NCBI RefSeq assembly: GCF_014190775.1
Contig: NZ_JACHVP010000001.1
Span: 310,001-374,000, forward strand
DNA from: Leifsonia aquatica
GTDB lineage: Bacteria; Actinomycetota; Actinomycetes; Actinomycetales; Microbacteriaceae
Direction: 5' to 3'
DNA length: 64,000 nucleotides
The position numbers were made by a program, and so were the translations under genes. The notes below the pieces were generated by a model. That model was not told the DNA's origin. It did not search any database and saw nothing but the letters and a program-made list of their open reading frames with translations. Shown here piece by piece: positions 8,438 to 16,718 of the stretch (position 1 is the stretch's first letter; every line of letters starts with the position of its first letter).

Positions 8438-8791
8438 TCACTCCTTCCGTTGGATCATCTGGGCGAGCTGGGAGGGGTCGATGCCGAGCTTGGCGGCCTC
8501 GGCGAGGAGGGGGCGGAGGTATTCGTCGCGGAACGCTTCGCGCCGCTTGGCGACGAGCTGCTCCCGAGCCCCCGTGGAGACGAACATTCCGATGCCTCGT
8601 TTCTTGTAGAGGACCCCCTCGTCGACGAGGAGGTTGACGCCTTTGCCGGCTGTGGCCGGGTTGATGCGATAGAAGGCGGCGAACTCGTTCGTGGACGGCA
8701 CCTGCGTCTCGGCGGGGTAGACCCCGTCGATGATGTCGTCCTCGATCTGCTCGGCGATCTGAACGAAGATCGGCTTGCCCTCTTCGATCAT
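8438..8791 (-). CDS. GntR family regulator, YtrA subfamily
   Basis: A 117-residue regulator. An N-terminal winged helix (residues about 8-75: PIFVQIAEQIEDDIIDG, VPSTNEFAAFYRINPATAGK) is followed by a short helical tail, the compact YtrA architecture lacking a large ligand domain. YtrA-type proteins repress their own operon with an ABC transporter, matching this context. The ATG at 8791 follows AGAGG, and a long inverted repeat lies 10 bases further upstream. Confidence 0.9.
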   Translation of the reverse strand: MIEEGKPIFVQIAEQIEDDIIDGVYPAETQVPSTNEFAAFYRINPATAGKGVNLLVDEGVLYKKRGIGMFVSTGAREQLVAKRREAFRDEYLRPLLAEAAKLGIDPSQLAQMIQRKE

Positions 8792-8801
8792 CCGAACCTC
8801 T

Positions 8802-8829
8802 TTGGTTCATTACTCATGTAACTAACCAA
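8802..8829. promoter_or_regulatory. Probable operator of the GntR/YtrA regulator
   Basis: A 28-base inverted repeat with outer arms TTGGTT (8802-8807) and AACCAA (8824-8829) and inner arms TTAC and GTAA at symmetric positions. It lies just upstream of the GntR start, where an autorepressor would act, and 44 bases before the divergent amidase start. Spacing and symmetry fit a dimeric winged-helix regulator. Confidence 0.7.
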
Positions 8830-8860
8830 CCAGGCCTGCCCGGCTTTGTCAAGAGCGGGA

Positions 8861-8866
8861 TAGCCT
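8861..8866 (+). promoter_or_regulatory. -10 box TAGCCT of the amidase gene
   Basis: TAGCCT is followed by 6 bases and the ATG at 8873, again a leaderless geometry. Confidence 0.45.
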
Positions 8867-8872
8867 GGCGCC

Positions 8873-10300
8873 ATGGCGGAACTCCACGAGCTCACCGCGC
8901 TCGCGCTCTGGCAGGAGCTGCAGAGCGGACGCGTCTCACCCCGCGAGCTGACCTCGCACTACCTCGATCGCATCGAGCGGCTGAATCCGGAACTCGGCGC
9001 GTTCGTCACGGTCACCCGCGACGCCGCACTGGCGCGAGCGGAGGAGGTGGCGGAGCGGGTGCCGAAGACGGCGCCGCTCTGGGGGCTGCCTTCCGGAGAC
9101 AAGGACCTCTGGCGGCGAGCCGGCGTGCCCGCCGGATTCGGCTCCCGCGCCTTCGCCGGCTACGTGCCCGATACCAGCGACGAGATCGTCGAGACACTCG
9201 ACGCTGCGGGAGCCGTCAGTCTCGGCAAGACCAACGCGCCCGAGTTCGGGCTCCCGGCGTACACGGAGTCGCTCGCCGCCCCTCCCGCGCGCAACCCGTG
9301 GGACCCCTCGCTCGGTGCCGGCGGGTCGAGCGGCGGCGCGGCCGTCGCGGTGGCGAGCGGGATGCTGCCGTTCGCGCCGGGTTCGGACGGCGGCGGATCG
9401 ATCCGTATTCCCGCAGCGGCATGCGGTCTCGTCGGGCTCAAGCCCACGCGTGGTCTCGTCCCCGCCGGCAGTGGGATCGCCTCCCTCGGCGGCCTGGTCG
9501 TCGACGGTCCGCTGGCGCGCACCACCGCCGACGCCGCACTCCTCCTCGACGGGATGATCGCCAAGGTCGGCGACCGCATCGACCACCACTACACGCTCCG
9601 GGCGCCGTACGACGACGACGGCCCCTTCCTCGGCACCGCCGTCCGCGGCGAGGGCCGCTTCCAGCTCGGCGTGATGACGACCTCCGCTTGGGACGACGCC
9701 TACGAGATCGCCATCGCCCCCGAAGCCCGCGCCGCCCTCGACGCCGCGGTCGATGCCTTCACGGCGATGGGTCACGGGATGGAGGAGACCGCGCTGCGGC
9801 CCGACGCGACGTACGCGCCCGCGTTCCGCACGATCTGGCAGGCGGGAGCGGCGGGCGTTCCGCTCGAGGGCGAGGCGCTCGACCTCCTGGAGCCGCTCAC
9901 CTCCTGGCTCGTCCGCCGCGGTCGCGAGCTCGGCGCGCGTGAGCTCGGCGAGGCCCTGTCGGCGCTGACGGCCTACGAGCGCTCGTTCATCGCTCAGCTG
10001 TCGTCGTTCGACGCCGTGCTCACTCCGGCCCTGGCGATGACCCCGCGACCCGTCGGCTGGTACGACGCCGAGGACGGCGAGCACAACTTCGCCCAGCAGG
10101 TGCAGTACACACCGTTCACCTCGATGGTGAATGTCACGGGCCTCCCCGCGATCGTGCTGCCCGTCGCGCAGACCGAGAGCGGCCTCCCGATGGGTGTGCA
10201 GCTCATCGGGCGCCCCGGAGGCGAGCGCACGCTGCTCTCCCTGGCCGCGCAGCTGGAGCGGACGGTGCGCTGGACGGACCGCCGGCCTCCGCGCTGGTAG
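8873..10300 (+). CDS. Amidase (amidase signature family)
   Basis: A 475-residue hydrolase of amide bonds. The Ser-cisSer-Lys triad is visible as K77 (in SGDKDLW), S152 (in AGGSSGGAA) and S176 (in GSDGGGSIRIPAA). Length and the C-terminal GLPAIVLP segment match the family. It is probably a free-standing catabolic amidase, since no gatC or gatB is adjacent and GatA-specific features are not obvious. It converges on two small minus-strand genes. Confidence 0.88.
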   Translation: MAELHELTALALWQELQSGRVSPRELTSHYLDRIERLNPELGAFVTVTRDAALARAEEVAERVPKTAPLWGLPSGDKDLWRRAGVPAGFGSRAFAGYVPDTSDEIVETLDAAGAVSLGKTNAPEFGLPAYTESLAAPPARNPWDPSLGAGGSSGGAAVAVASGMLPFAPGSDGGGSIRIPAAACGLVGLKPTRGLVPAGSGIASLGGLVVDGPLARTTADAALLLDGMIAKVGDRIDHHYTLRAPYDDDGPFLGTAVRGEGRFQLGVMTTSAWDDAYEIAIAPEARAALDAAVDAFTAMGHGMEETALRPDATYAPAFRTIWQAGAAGVPLEGEALDLLEPLTSWLVRRGRELGARELGEALSALTAYERSFIAQLSSFDAVLTPALAMTPRPVGWYDAEDGEHNFAQQVQYTPFTSMVNVTGLPAIVLPVAQTESGLPMGVQLIGRPGGERTLLSLAAQLERTVRWTDRRPPRW

Positions 10301-10324
10301 CGACGACCGGCCGCGCCGCAGGAG

Positions 10325-10657
10325 TCAGTCGAGCGTCCGGCGCAGCGCGGCGGGAGCCCGGTTGCGCCAGGCGTCGGTGACGAGCTCGCGCAGGAGCGCC
10401 GGTTCGATGGTCGCGAACGCGACCCGCGCCGAGGAGAGACGCCCGGCGAACCAGCGCTCCGAGCAGTGCTCGGGCCACGCCGCCGCTGCTTCGCGGATGC
10501 CGGCCTCGCCGAGCATCAGGTTAATCGTCGACGACTCCGCGTCGAGCATGGTCGCGAACCGGGTGCCGCGCACGCGGAACGCCGGAAGGCCGCCGTGCTC
10601 GTACTCGTCGACCTCCGGGAGGCCGAGGGCGAGTGCGCGCACGGCGGCGGCGTCCAT
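10325..10657 (-). CDS. MmcQ/YjbR family protein
   Basis: A 110-residue protein with the MmcQ/YjbR pattern: an N-terminal helix with LALGLPEVDEYEHGGLPAFRVRG, central strands (FATMLDAE, INLML) and a C-terminal helix with ELVTDAWRNRAP. This double-wing fold is thought to bind DNA, but no member has a firm role. It follows the DUF1844 gene by 4 bases and is probably in one transcript with it. Confidence 0.75.
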   Translation of the reverse strand: MDAAAVRALALGLPEVDEYEHGGLPAFRVRGTRFATMLDAESSTINLMLGEAGIREAAAAWPEHCSERWFAGRLSSARVAFATIEPALLRELVTDAWRNRAPAALRRTLD

Positions 10658-10661
10658 GGGA

Positions 10662-11048
10662 TCAGTTGACCGGTCCGGTGTACTTCTCGCCCGGGCCCTT
10701 GCCGATCTCGTCGGGGATGGGGGAGGCCTCGCGGAAGGCCAGCTGGAGGGACCGCAGTCCGTCGCGCAGGCTGCGCGCGTGCTGGTCGCCCAGGTGCGCC
10801 GCGCTCGCGGTGACGAGGCCGGCGAGGGCGTCGATCAGCTTGCGCGCCTCGTCGAGATCGGTCTGCGCGTCCGGGTCGTCGGCGAGCCCGCATTTGACCG
10901 CGGCGGCGCTCATCAGGTGCACCGCCGTGGTGGTGATGACCTCGACGGCGGGCACGTCGGCGATGTCGCGCGTGGCCTCCGAGAGGGCCTCGTCGTGGTG
11001 CTGGGGGTCGGCCTCCTGGTAGGAGAAGGAGGGGGATGTGTCGCTCAC
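10662..11048 (-). CDS. DUF1844 family protein
   Basis: A 128-residue soluble helical protein, divergent from infC. It matches the actinobacterial DUF1844 family that commonly sits beside infC: VPAVEVITTTAVHLMSAAAVKCGL, then LDEARKLIDALAGLV. The start is the GTG at 11048; the frame upstream closes quickly. Role unknown. The conserved neighbourhood hints at a link with translation genes, but that is inference only. Confidence 0.75.
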   Translation of the reverse strand: MSDTSPSFSYQEADPQHHDEALSEATRDIADVPAVEVITTTAVHLMSAAAVKCGLADDPDAQTDLDEARKLIDALAGLVTASAAHLGDQHARSLRDGLRSLQLAFREASPIPDEIGKGPGEKYTGPVN

Positions 11049-11061
11049 TGCATTCCTCTGT

Positions 11062-11067
11062 TAGAAT
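11062..11067 (+). promoter_or_regulatory. -10 box TAGAAT of the infC operon
   Basis: TAGAAT is the best -10 in the gap between DUF1844 and infC. Transcription from it would give a leader of about 240 bases. Confidence 0.5.
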
Positions 11068-11077
11068 CGTTCGGGCT

Positions 11078-11278
11078 CCGGGACTTCTGTCCCGGTACGA
11101 AAGTGGAGATTCCTCCCACCCGCGCTTGACCGCTTACAGGTTACCGGGTTGTTGCACTCCGCCGATGCGCTCCGGCGCGGAGGTAGACAGGGTGCTGTAC
11201 CAAGCACTGCGATTTCGATCGCAGGGCTGTGCTGGTGCGTGGAACCTCCTCTTTCGCCGGATCGTCGCCCGATGATCC
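11078..11278 (+). promoter_or_regulatory. Structured leader of infC-rpmI-rplT
   Basis: The leader has at least three clear hairpins: CCGGGAC-TTCT-GTCCCGG (11078-11095), TGCGAT-TTCG-ATCGCA (11208-11223) and GGATC/GATCC (11259-11278). In many bacteria this operon is controlled by ribosomal protein L20 or by IF-3 itself through the leader. I do not recognise a known Rfam leader here, so autoregulation is inferred from position and structure. Confidence 0.5.
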
Positions 11279-11315
11279 GCGGCTGTGAAGCATCGCTCGA
11301 TCAGAGGAGACAAAC

Positions 11316-11971
<656 letters not shown>

Positions 11972-11972
<1 letters not shown>

Positions 11973-12166
11973 TGCCCAAGCAGAAGACCCACTCCGGCGC
12001 CAAGAAGCGCTTCAAGATCACCGGCACCGGCAAGGTCATGAAGCAGCAGGCCGGCATGCGCCACAACCTTGAGGTCAAGTCCAGCGACCGCAAGCGTCGC
12101 CTGAACGCCGACCAGGTCGTGCCCGAGGTGGACGCGAAGGTCGTCCGCCGGATGCTCGGCAAGTAA
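11972..12166 (+). CDS. rpmI: 50S ribosomal protein L35
   Basis: A 64-residue, very basic protein with the L35 signature [20 protein letters not shown] at residues 2-21 and the usual C-terminus RRMLGK. Its ATG overlaps the infC stop codon by one base, and it follows a GGAG-type site. It is the second gene of the infC operon and a structural part of the large subunit. Confidence 0.97.
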
Positions 12167-12198
12167 CCCCACCCGTACGTTTTAAGGAAGTTTGACTA

Positions 12199-12585
12199 AT
12201 GGCAAGAGTGAAGAGGGCTGTCAACGCCCACAAGAAGCGTCGGGTCATCCTCGAGCGCGCCGAGGGCTACCGCGGGCAGCGGTCGCGCCTCTACCGCAAG
12301 GCCAAGGAGCAGGTCACCCACTCGCTCGTCTACTCGTACCGTGACCGCCGCCAGCGCAAGGGCGACTTCCGTCGTCTCTGGATCCAGCGCATCAACGCCG
12401 CGAGCCGTGCCAACGGCCTCACCTACAACCGTCTGATCCAGGGCCTCGGCCTGGCGGGCGTCGAGGTGGACCGTCGCATCCTCGCCGAGCTGGCCGTCAC
12501 CGAGCCCGCGACCTTCGCGGCCCTCGTCGAGACCGCCAAGAAGGCCCTCCCGGCCGACACCTCGGCTCCGAAGGCCGCCGCGTAA
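12199..12585 (+). CDS. rplT: 50S ribosomal protein L20
   Basis: A 128-residue protein with the L20 signature [20 protein letters not shown] near the N-terminus and [20 protein letters not shown] in the middle. It ends with a short Ala/Lys tail. The start follows AAGGAAG. In many bacteria L20 represses this operon by binding the leader. The operon ends at the strong hairpin downstream. Confidence 0.97.
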   Translation: MARVKRAVNAHKKRRVILERAEGYRGQRSRLYRKAKEQVTHSLVYSYRDRRQRKGDFRRLWIQRINAASRANGLTYNRLIQGLGLAGVEVDRRILAELAVTEPATFAALVETAKKALPADTSAPKAAA

Positions 12586-12602
12586 GCAGCTGCACCACCA
12601 CG

Positions 12603-12636
12603 AACGGCCCGGTCGACTCACGTCGACCGGGCCGTT
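12603..12636 (+). terminator. Terminator of infC-rpmI-rplT
   Basis: A perfect 15-base-pair stem with arms AACGGCCCGGTCGAC (12603-12617) and its complement (12622-12636) around a TCAC loop, 17 bases after the rplT stop. Confidence 0.9.
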
Positions 12637-12654
12637 CTGCGTGGCGGGTGTCAA

Positions 12655-12900
12655 GCAAATCCGGAGATGTTCGGCTTGGGCAAGCACATCACCGTTCGAA
12701 CGGTGAACTGAGCGGCGTGCCGTTTGTGGTGTCCGGAGTTGCGAGCCGACACCGGCAACTCCGGACGACTCCGCGGAAGCTCGGGATGGCGCGCCAGTTA
12801 TTTCGCCGGAACTCCGGACGATCGGGAGGACACGCCGCTCAGAGGGCCGGAACTCCGGCGTTCCTGAGCAGTAGCCGCCAGATCTCCGGAATTGCGGGGC
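12655..12900. repeat. Non-coding gap with a cluster of TCCGGA/AACTCCGG motifs
   Basis: About 320 bases separate rplT from the next gene. After the terminator they hold TCCGGA four to five times (12660, 12732, 12760, 12813, 12885), plus CCGGAACTCCGG variants in both orientations. The pair GTCCGGAGTTGC (12731-12742) and GCAACTCCGGAC (12755-12766) forms a perfect 12-base stem. No open frame here looks coding. It may be a decayed repeat element or a set of protein-binding sites. Confidence 0.45.
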
Positions 12901-12907
12901 GCCGGGA

Positions 12908-13309
12908 TCAGTCGTCGCCGCCGTGACCACCGTGACCGGGCTCGGCGCCGTGGTCGCCGTGGTCGTCTCCGACGTCGTGGGTCGCGGGGTCGTCTGCGCC
13001 GTGGTCGTCTCCGACGTCGTGGGTCGCGGGGTCGTCGGTGCCGTGGTCGTCGCCCACGTCGTGCGTGGCGGGGTCGTCGGCTCCGTGGTCGTCGACCGCC
13101 GGCCCGGGCGCGGGCACCGTGGCGGGTGTGGGGCGGGGCGCCGACGGGGAGGGCGTCGCGGCGGGCACGCGGACGTTGTCCTCGATCACGCTGGGCGGAT
13201 CGTCGGCACCGCCGCGTCCGGTCGTGGCGGCCAGCGCTCCCGCCGTCCCCGCGCTCAGCGCGAGTGCGACGGCACCCGCGATCACCACTGCTCTGGTTCC
13301 GGTCCTCAT
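12908..13309 (-). CDS. Secreted His/Asp-rich repeat protein, hypothetical
   Basis: A 133-residue protein. Residues 1-28 form a signal peptide (RTGTRAVVIAGAVALALSAG with an AxA-like end). A Pro/Ala/Thr linker follows, then three near-identical 14-residue units of the type DDHGADDPATHDVG and a Gly/His/Asp tail. The ATG at 13309 follows GGAGGCAGGAG. The regular His and Asp spacing suggests metal binding at the cell surface, by analogy with His-rich zinc or copper buffers; that role is inferred. No sortase motif or lipobox is seen. Confidence 0.7.
   Translation of the reverse strand: MRTGTRAVVIAGAVALALSAGTAGALAATTGRGGADDPPSVIEDNVRVPAATPSPSAPRPTPATVPAPGPAVDDHGADDPATHDVGDDHGTDDPATHDVGDDHGADDPATHDVGDDHGDHGAEPGHGGHGGDD
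12962..13087. repeat. Three tandem 42-base repeats inside the His/Asp-rich gene
   Basis: Copies start at 12962, 13004 and 13046 with period 42 bases, so they encode 14-residue units in frame. The first two are nearly identical at DNA level, pointing to recent duplication or slippage. Confidence 0.85.
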
Positions 13310-13399
13310 GGCTCCTGCCTCCTTCGGCTCTTCCCCTAGACACGAGACGCGGCGCGAAAGGGTTCGATCCGCCTCCCGGGCCCGGCGTGGAGCTGCCCC

Positions 13400-13405
13400 T
13401 AAGCT
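13400..13405 (+). promoter_or_regulatory. -10 box TAAGCT of the TrmH-family gene
   Basis: TAAGCT is followed by 6 bases and the ATG at 13412, with no ribosome binding site. Confidence 0.45.
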
Positions 13406-13411
13406 GGTCGC

Positions 13412-14212
13412 ATGCTTGACAACCCGCGCTCTCCGCGCGTCCGATCCGTTGCGAAGCTGGCGAAGCGGAACGCCCGGTCAGAGACCGGTCTCTTCCTGCT
13501 CGAAGGGCCGCAGGCCGTCGCGGAGGCGCTCGCCTTCCGACCCGAACTCGTGGTCGAGCTCTACGCCACCCCCACGGCGCTCGAACGCTACACGGACATC
13601 GCGCAGACCGCCGTCGAGGCGGGTGTCGACGTCGAGTTCGTGACCGAGCAGGTGCTCGAGACGATGGCCGACACGGTGACGCCACAGGGCTTCGTCGCGG
13701 TCTGCCGGCAGTTCCCGACCTCCGTGAAGGACATCTTCGCCGACGGCCCGAAGCTCGTCGCCGTGCTGGAGGAGGTCCGCGACCCGGGCAACGCCGGCAC
13801 GATCATCCGGGCCGCGGACTCGGCCGGTGCCGACGCGGTGGTGCTCACCGGCCGCACGGTCGACCTCTACAACCCGAAGGTGGTCCGCTCGACCACCGGC
13901 TCGCTCTTCCACGTGCCCGTCGCCGTCGGCGCGGACCTCGCCGACGTGATCGGTCGCGCACGCTCGGCCGGGCTCACCGTGCTCGCGGCGGACATCAAGG
14001 GGGAGGACCTCCTCGCCGCACGCACGGACGGCCTCCTGTCCCGTCCCACCGCCTGGGTCTTCGGCAACGAGGCCCACGGTCTCGACGACGACCAGTTGGA
14101 GCTCGTGGACCGCACCGTCACGGTCCCGATCTACGGCAAGGCCGAATCGATGAACCTCGCCACGGCGGCCTCCGTCTGCCTCTACGAATCGGCGTTCGCA
14201 CAGCGGTCCTGA
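13412..14212 (+). CDS. TrmH/SpoU family RNA 2'-O-methyltransferase
   Basis: A 266-residue SPOUT enzyme with an N-terminal L30e-like substrate-binding domain (residues 1-95) and a C-terminal knotted SAM domain. The SpoU motifs are present: motif 1 EEVRDPGNAGTIIRAADSAG (about 117-136), motif 2 WVFGNEAHGL, and motif 3 VPIYGKAESMNLATAASVCLYE near the end. It probably methylates a ribose in rRNA or tRNA; the target nucleotide cannot be deduced. In many actinobacteria this gene lies between rplT and pheST, as here. Confidence 0.9.
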   Translation: MLDNPRSPRVRSVAKLAKRNARSETGLFLLEGPQAVAEALAFRPELVVELYATPTALERYTDIAQTAVEAGVDVEFVTEQVLETMADTVTPQGFVAVCRQFPTSVKDIFADGPKLVAVLEEVRDPGNAGTIIRAADSAGADAVVLTGRTVDLYNPKVVRSTTGSLFHVPVAVGADLADVIGRARSAGLTVLAADIKGEDLLAARTDGLLSRPTAWVFGNEAHGLDDDQLELVDRTVTVPIYGKAESMNLATAASVCLYESAFAQRS

Positions 14213-14229
14213 CCCTGTCTTTAACCCTT

Positions 14230-14243
14230 GCGTTATATAACGC
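14230..14243. promoter_or_regulatory. Palindromic operator of the ArsR-type regulator
   Basis: GCGTTATATAACGC is a perfect 14-base palindrome, AT-rich in a GC-rich genome. It lies 20 bases upstream of the ArsR start and overlaps the expected -35 region of the TAGCTT box at 14252. The position fits autorepression of the ArsR-SRPBCC pair. Confidence 0.65.
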
Positions 14244-14251
14244 GGGGATGA

Positions 14252-14257
14252 TAGCTT
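14252..14257 (+). promoter_or_regulatory. -10 box TAGCTT of the ArsR-SRPBCC operon
   Basis: TAGCTT is followed by 6 bases and the ATG at 14264. TTGCGT at 14228 is a possible -35, 18 bases upstream, and would be covered by the palindromic operator. Confidence 0.5.
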
Positions 14258-14263
14258 GCGTTC

Positions 14264-14626
14264 ATGGACGCATTGGAAGCCGTCGGGGATCCCGTCCGCC
14301 GACGATTCGTGGAGCTGCTGGCAGCAGGTGATCGCACAGCAGGGGAGCTCGCCGCCCTGGCGGCGGACGAGTTCGGCATCAGTCAGCCCGCCGCATCACG
14401 GCACCTCCGTGTGCTGCGGGAGGTCGGCGTCGCCGATTCCCGTGTGAGCGGTCAGCAGCGGGTGTACACCCTCGATGGAGCCGGGCTCGCCGACGCGGCC
14501 GCCTGGTTCGACGGTCTGGGCGCGTTCTGGGAGCAGCGCCTCGACGCGCTCGGAACCGAGCTCGCCCGCGGCCGGAAGCAGACGCGCGCGGATCGGCACG
14601 TCCCCGCGCGGAAGGCCGGATCGTGA
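14264..14626 (+). CDS. ArsR family transcriptional regulator
   Basis: A 120-residue winged-helix protein: VGDPVRRRFVELLAAGDRTAGEL, then the recognition helix in ISQPAASRHLRVLREVGVA, then the wing VSGQQRVYTLD. No cysteine pairs typical of metal sensors are visible. With the SRPBCC gene translationally coupled downstream (GTGA overlap at 14623), it belongs to the common ArsR-AHSA1 pairs. The natural signal is unknown. Confidence 0.88.
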   Translation: MDALEAVGDPVRRRFVELLAAGDRTAGELAALAADEFGISQPAASRHLRVLREVGVADSRVSGQQRVYTLDGAGLADAAAWFDGLGAFWEQRLDALGTELARGRKQTRADRHVPARKAGS

Positions 14627-15666
14627 CGCTCTGGGGAGACATCGCCCTCGACGGCGCGCGCCGCTCCGTCACCGTCGAACGGGAGTATCCCGCGACGCCT
14701 GCCGAGCTCTGGAGCGCGCTCACGGATCCGGCGCGCCTCGCCCGCTGGATCGGCGTATTCAGCGGCACGCCCGACGCATTCCAGCTCGACATGGGCGGGC
14801 CCGATCAGGACGCCCGGGTGACGGGACGCGTGCTCGCCTGCGAGCCCGAGTCGCGCCTCCTCGTCAGCTGGCGGTTCACCGGCGCAGGGGAGACCGAAGC
14901 CGAGACCGAACTCGAGGCGACGATCGAGCCCGCCGGGACGGCGTCCGCCATCCTGCGCCTGAACCACCGCCGCGTGCAGGCCGTGACCGCCTCGGTGTAC
15001 GGCGCGGGCTGGCAGGACGTGCTCACGCACCTGGCCAGGGAGCTCGGAGCCTCCGCATCGGCGGAGGAGCACGACGGCTACCTCGGCGAGGCGGCCGACC
15101 CCGCGGCGTTCGACGAGGCTCTCGCCGACTACCGGATGGCGGAGGCCGCACTCGTCGCAGGAGAGACCGAGCGGGTCGACGGGCTCTCGGGCGTGCGACT
15201 GCGCCGGGTGCTCGACGCCCCGCGGGCGGACGTGTGGGACGCCCTCACCCTCCCGGACCGCGTCGGCCGCTGGCTCTGGCCCGTGCTCGGCTGGCCGGAC
15301 GACCCCGCGCGCGAGCGGCGGTTGCGCCGCAGCGACGTCATGCGGCTCGGCGACGAGAACGTGGAGGGCGGCGTGCAGGAGCTGGAGGTGCTCGATCTCG
15401 TCGAGGGGCACCTCCTACGCCTCAGCTGGGGGAGCGCCTCGGTCGCCTTCCGCCTCGATGACGGCGACACCGGCACGACCGTCCTCACCCTGGTGCAGGA
15501 CCCGATCGAGGAGATCTTCGGCGCCGGGCGGCTACGCTCGGCGCCGGACTTCGCGGCAGGCTGGCACTCGCTGATCGACCAGCTGACGCTCGAGCTCGCC
15601 GGCCTGACGGTCCCTGATCCGCAGGGGCTCTGGGAGGCCGCCTATCCGGTGTACGCCGACGACTAG
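14623..15666 (+). CDS. SRPBCC (AHSA1/START-like) protein with two domains
   Basis: A 347-residue protein with two tandem SRPBCC folds. The first (residues about 15-150) carries VEREYPATPAELWSALTDPARLARWIG, the second (about 185-335) GVRLRRVLDAPRADVWDALTLPDRVGRWLWP. Such folds bind hydrophobic ligands in a deep cavity. Single-domain versions are usual next to ArsR regulators, so the duplication is less common. The GTG start overlaps the ArsR stop. Confidence 0.8.
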   Translation: MTLWGDIALDGARRSVTVEREYPATPAELWSALTDPARLARWIGVFSGTPDAFQLDMGGPDQDARVTGRVLACEPESRLLVSWRFTGAGETEAETELEATIEPAGTASAILRLNHRRVQAVTASVYGAGWQDVLTHLARELGASASAEEHDGYLGEAADPAAFDEALADYRMAEAALVAGETERVDGLSGVRLRRVLDAPRADVWDALTLPDRVGRWLWPVLGWPDDPARERRLRRSDVMRLGDENVEGGVQELEVLDLVEGHLLRLSWGSASVAFRLDDGDTGTTVLTLVQDPIEEIFGAGRLRSAPDFAAGWHSLIDQLTLELAGLTVPDPQGLWEAAYPVYADD

Positions 15667-15669
15667 ACT
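15664..15669 (+). promoter_or_regulatory. -10 box TAGACT of pheST, overlapping the upstream stop codon
   Basis: TAGACT lies 8 bases before the pheS GTG at 15678. Its first three bases are the TAG stop codon of the SRPBCC gene. Confidence 0.4.
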
Positions 15670-15677
15670 GAGGAACC

Positions 15678-16718
15678 GTGTCTGAAACCACCGAAATCAC
15701 CGAAGGCTCGGTCGAAGCGGCGGTCGAGGCGGCGCTCGCCGCGATCGACGCCGCGGGCGACTCGGCCGCGCTCAAGGCCGTGCGGCACGAGCACACCGCG
15801 GAGGGCTCGCCGCTCGCGCGCCTGAACGCGAGCATCCGCTCCCTCCCGGGCGACCAGAAGGCCGCGGCGGGCAAGCTCGTCGGCGGCGCCCGTGCCCGTG
15901 TGGGCCAGGCGTTCGCCGCCAAGGAGCAGGCGATCGCCGCCCAGGAGGAGGCCGCAGCGCTGGCCGCCGAGACGGTCGACGTCACCGCGCTCCCCTCCCG
16001 CTGGACCCCCGGCGCCCGGCACCCGCTGTCGCTCCTGCAGGAGCGCATCGCCGACAGCTTCGTCGGCATGGGCTGGGAGGTCGCGGAGGGACCCGAGCTC
16101 GAGAGCGAGTGGTACAACTTCGACGCGCTGAACTTCGACGCCGACCACCCGGCGCGCGCGATGCAGGACACGTTCTTCGCCGAGCCCACCGACTCGCACC
16201 TCGTGCTGCGCACCCACACCTCCCCGGTGCAGCTGCGGGCGCTGCTCGGCAACGAGCTGCCCGTCTACCGCATCGCGCCCGGGCGCGTGTTCCGCACCGA
16301 CGAGTTCGACGCGACGCACCTGCCGGTCTTCACCCAGACCGAGGGCATCGCCGTCGACAAGGGCCTCACGATGGCGCACCTGCGTGGCACCCTCGACCAC
16401 TTCGTGAAGACGCTGTTCGGCGAGGAGGCGAAGGTGCGCCTGCGCCCGAACTACTTCCCCTTCACCGAGCCGAGCGCCGAACTCGACCTGTGGCACCCGA
16501 CCTTCAAGGGCGGCGCGCGCTGGATCGAGTGGGGCGGCTGCGGCATGGTCAACCCGAACGTGCTCCGCTCCGCGGGCATCGACCCCGACGTCTACTCGGG
16601 CTTCGCGTTCGGCGTGGGCGTCGAGCGGGCGCTGATGTTCCGCAACGACGTGAAAGACATGCGCGACATGGCCGAGGGCGATGTCCGCTTCTCCCAGCAG
16701 TTCGGAATGGTGGTCTGA
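15678..16718 (+). CDS. pheS: Phenylalanine--tRNA ligase alpha subunit
   Basis: A 346-residue subunit. An N-terminal coiled coil (residues about 1-95, Ala/Glu-rich) binds tRNA. The class II catalytic domain has motif 2 around FRTDEFDATHLPVFTQTEG and motif 3 in GFAFGVGVERALM. Length and motifs are normal. It pairs with PheT as an alpha2-beta2 enzyme that charges tRNA-Phe. The stop overlaps the pheT start (TGATG). Confidence 0.97.
   Translation: MSETTEITEGSVEAAVEAALAAIDAAGDSAALKAVRHEHTAEGSPLARLNASIRSLPGDQKAAAGKLVGGARARVGQAFAAKEQAIAAQEEAAALAAETVDVTALPSRWTPGARHPLSLLQERIADSFVGMGWEVAEGPELESEWYNFDALNFDADHPARAMQDTFFAEPTDSHLVLRTHTSPVQLRALLGNELPVYRIAPGRVFRTDEFDATHLPVFTQTEGIAVDKGLTMAHLRGTLDHFVKTLFGEEAKVRLRPNYFPFTEPSAELDLWHPTFKGGARWIEWGGCGMVNPNVLRSAGIDPDVYSGFAFGVGVERALMFRNDVKDMRDMAEGDVRFSQQFGMVV

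Noticed and set aside
12962-13087. A CRISPR array
   Set aside because: The repeats are directly adjacent, in frame and inside a coding gene; there are no spacers. No CRISPR array was seen in the window.
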